Shown here piece by piece: positions 63,992 to 64,000 of a stretch of 64,000 nucleotides of DNA. The position numbers and the translations under genes are program-made. Origin of the DNA: Sphingomonas bisphenolicum (GTDB lineage: Bacteria > Pseudomonadota > Alphaproteobacteria > Sphingomonadales > Sphingomonadaceae); contig NZ_AP018817.1 in the NCBI RefSeq assembly GCF_024349785.1, forward strand, positions 3,503,501 to 3,567,500, in the 5' to 3' direction. Position 1 is the first letter of the stretch. Every line of letters starts with the position of its first letter. Under the pieces are notes generated by a model that was not told the origin of the DNA, searched no databases, and saw only the letters and a program-made list of their open reading frames with translations.

Positions 63992-64000
63992 TCAGGCCTT
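63992..64000 (-). CDS. tatA: Probable 3' end of tatA, partial
   Basis: Only the last codons before the window edge are visible (Lys-Ala-stop on the minus strand, TGA at 63994-63992), 27 bases before the tatB start. The call rests on the usual tatA-tatB-tatC order and cannot be checked here. Confidence 0.35.
   Translation of the reverse strand, partial: KA

Overview
The window is a gene-dense, GC-rich chromosomal segment of an alphaproteobacterium. It is most likely a sphingomonad of the Sphingobium/Sphingomonas kind. The clearest marker is serine palmitoyltransferase (25840-27102): its length is 420 residues, and its catalytic His159, Asp231, His234, Lys265 and Arg378 fall at the positions I recall for the Sphingomonas paucimobilis enzyme. 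Supporting signs are a complete dcw cluster in alphaproteobacterial order, a split glycine dehydrogenase, an NDUFS4-like complex I subunit, an EcfG-type stress promoter before an entericidin gene, and several families of short palindromic repeats of the type common in sphingomonads. I see no rRNA, tRNA, CRISPR array, insertion sequence or prophage.

Layout. 1-4984: 5' part of a CPA2 antiporter gene, two small membrane proteins, rplU-rpmA with a strong terminator, two convergent GNAT acetyltransferases, and a ferritin-like predicted hydrolase divergent from a TetR regulator across a palindromic operator. 5015-10963: obgE, proB, an SDR protein, radA-cvpA and an EEP-family nuclease. 11030-18274: a large patatin-like protein coupled to a lipoprotein, PhhB, a small metallopeptidase coupled to ccmA-ccmB, a DMT transporter and a cupin/JmjC-like protein. 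18300-25244: chorismate mutase, a long-chain polyprenyl diphosphate synthase, a TSUP transporter, a soluble PAS hybrid kinase, HrpB and the complex I subunit. 25460-27102: an acyl carrier protein and spt, the entry step of sphingolipid synthesis, separated by a palindromic repeat element. 27227-35726: a membrane hybrid kinase, then the minus-strand set gcvT-gcvH-(five hairpins)-gcvPA-gcvPB-DUF938 methyltransferase-nucleotidyltransferase-like gene, headed by a tandem glycine riboswitch.

35788-39134 holds a dGTPase and a TPR/SPOR envelope protein. 39135-57986 is the dcw cluster, read on the minus strand as mraZ-rsmH-ftsL-ftsI-murE-murF-mraY-murD-ftsW-murG-murC-(65-aa gene)-murB-ddlB-ftsQ-ftsA-ftsZ. 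Most neighbours overlap or nearly touch, and a terminator follows ftsZ. Three 10-bp-spaced ATGGG repeats beside a promoter-like sequence in front of mraZ are a good candidate MraZ autoregulatory site. 58172-60806 is cysK with two membrane proteins. 61025-64000 holds a SleB-type wall hydrolase, an entericidin lipoprotein and tatC-tatB, with the last codons of a probable tatA.

Most of the window is conserved housekeeping sequence and I find no clear novel multi-gene system. The points most worth a second look are: a palindromic repeat apparently inserted in frame inside the DUF4350 gene; the nucleotidyltransferase-like gene near spt and gcv; the five-hairpin array inside the gcv operon; the small helical gene between murC and murB; the reversed MraZ boxes; and the acp/spt repeat element.
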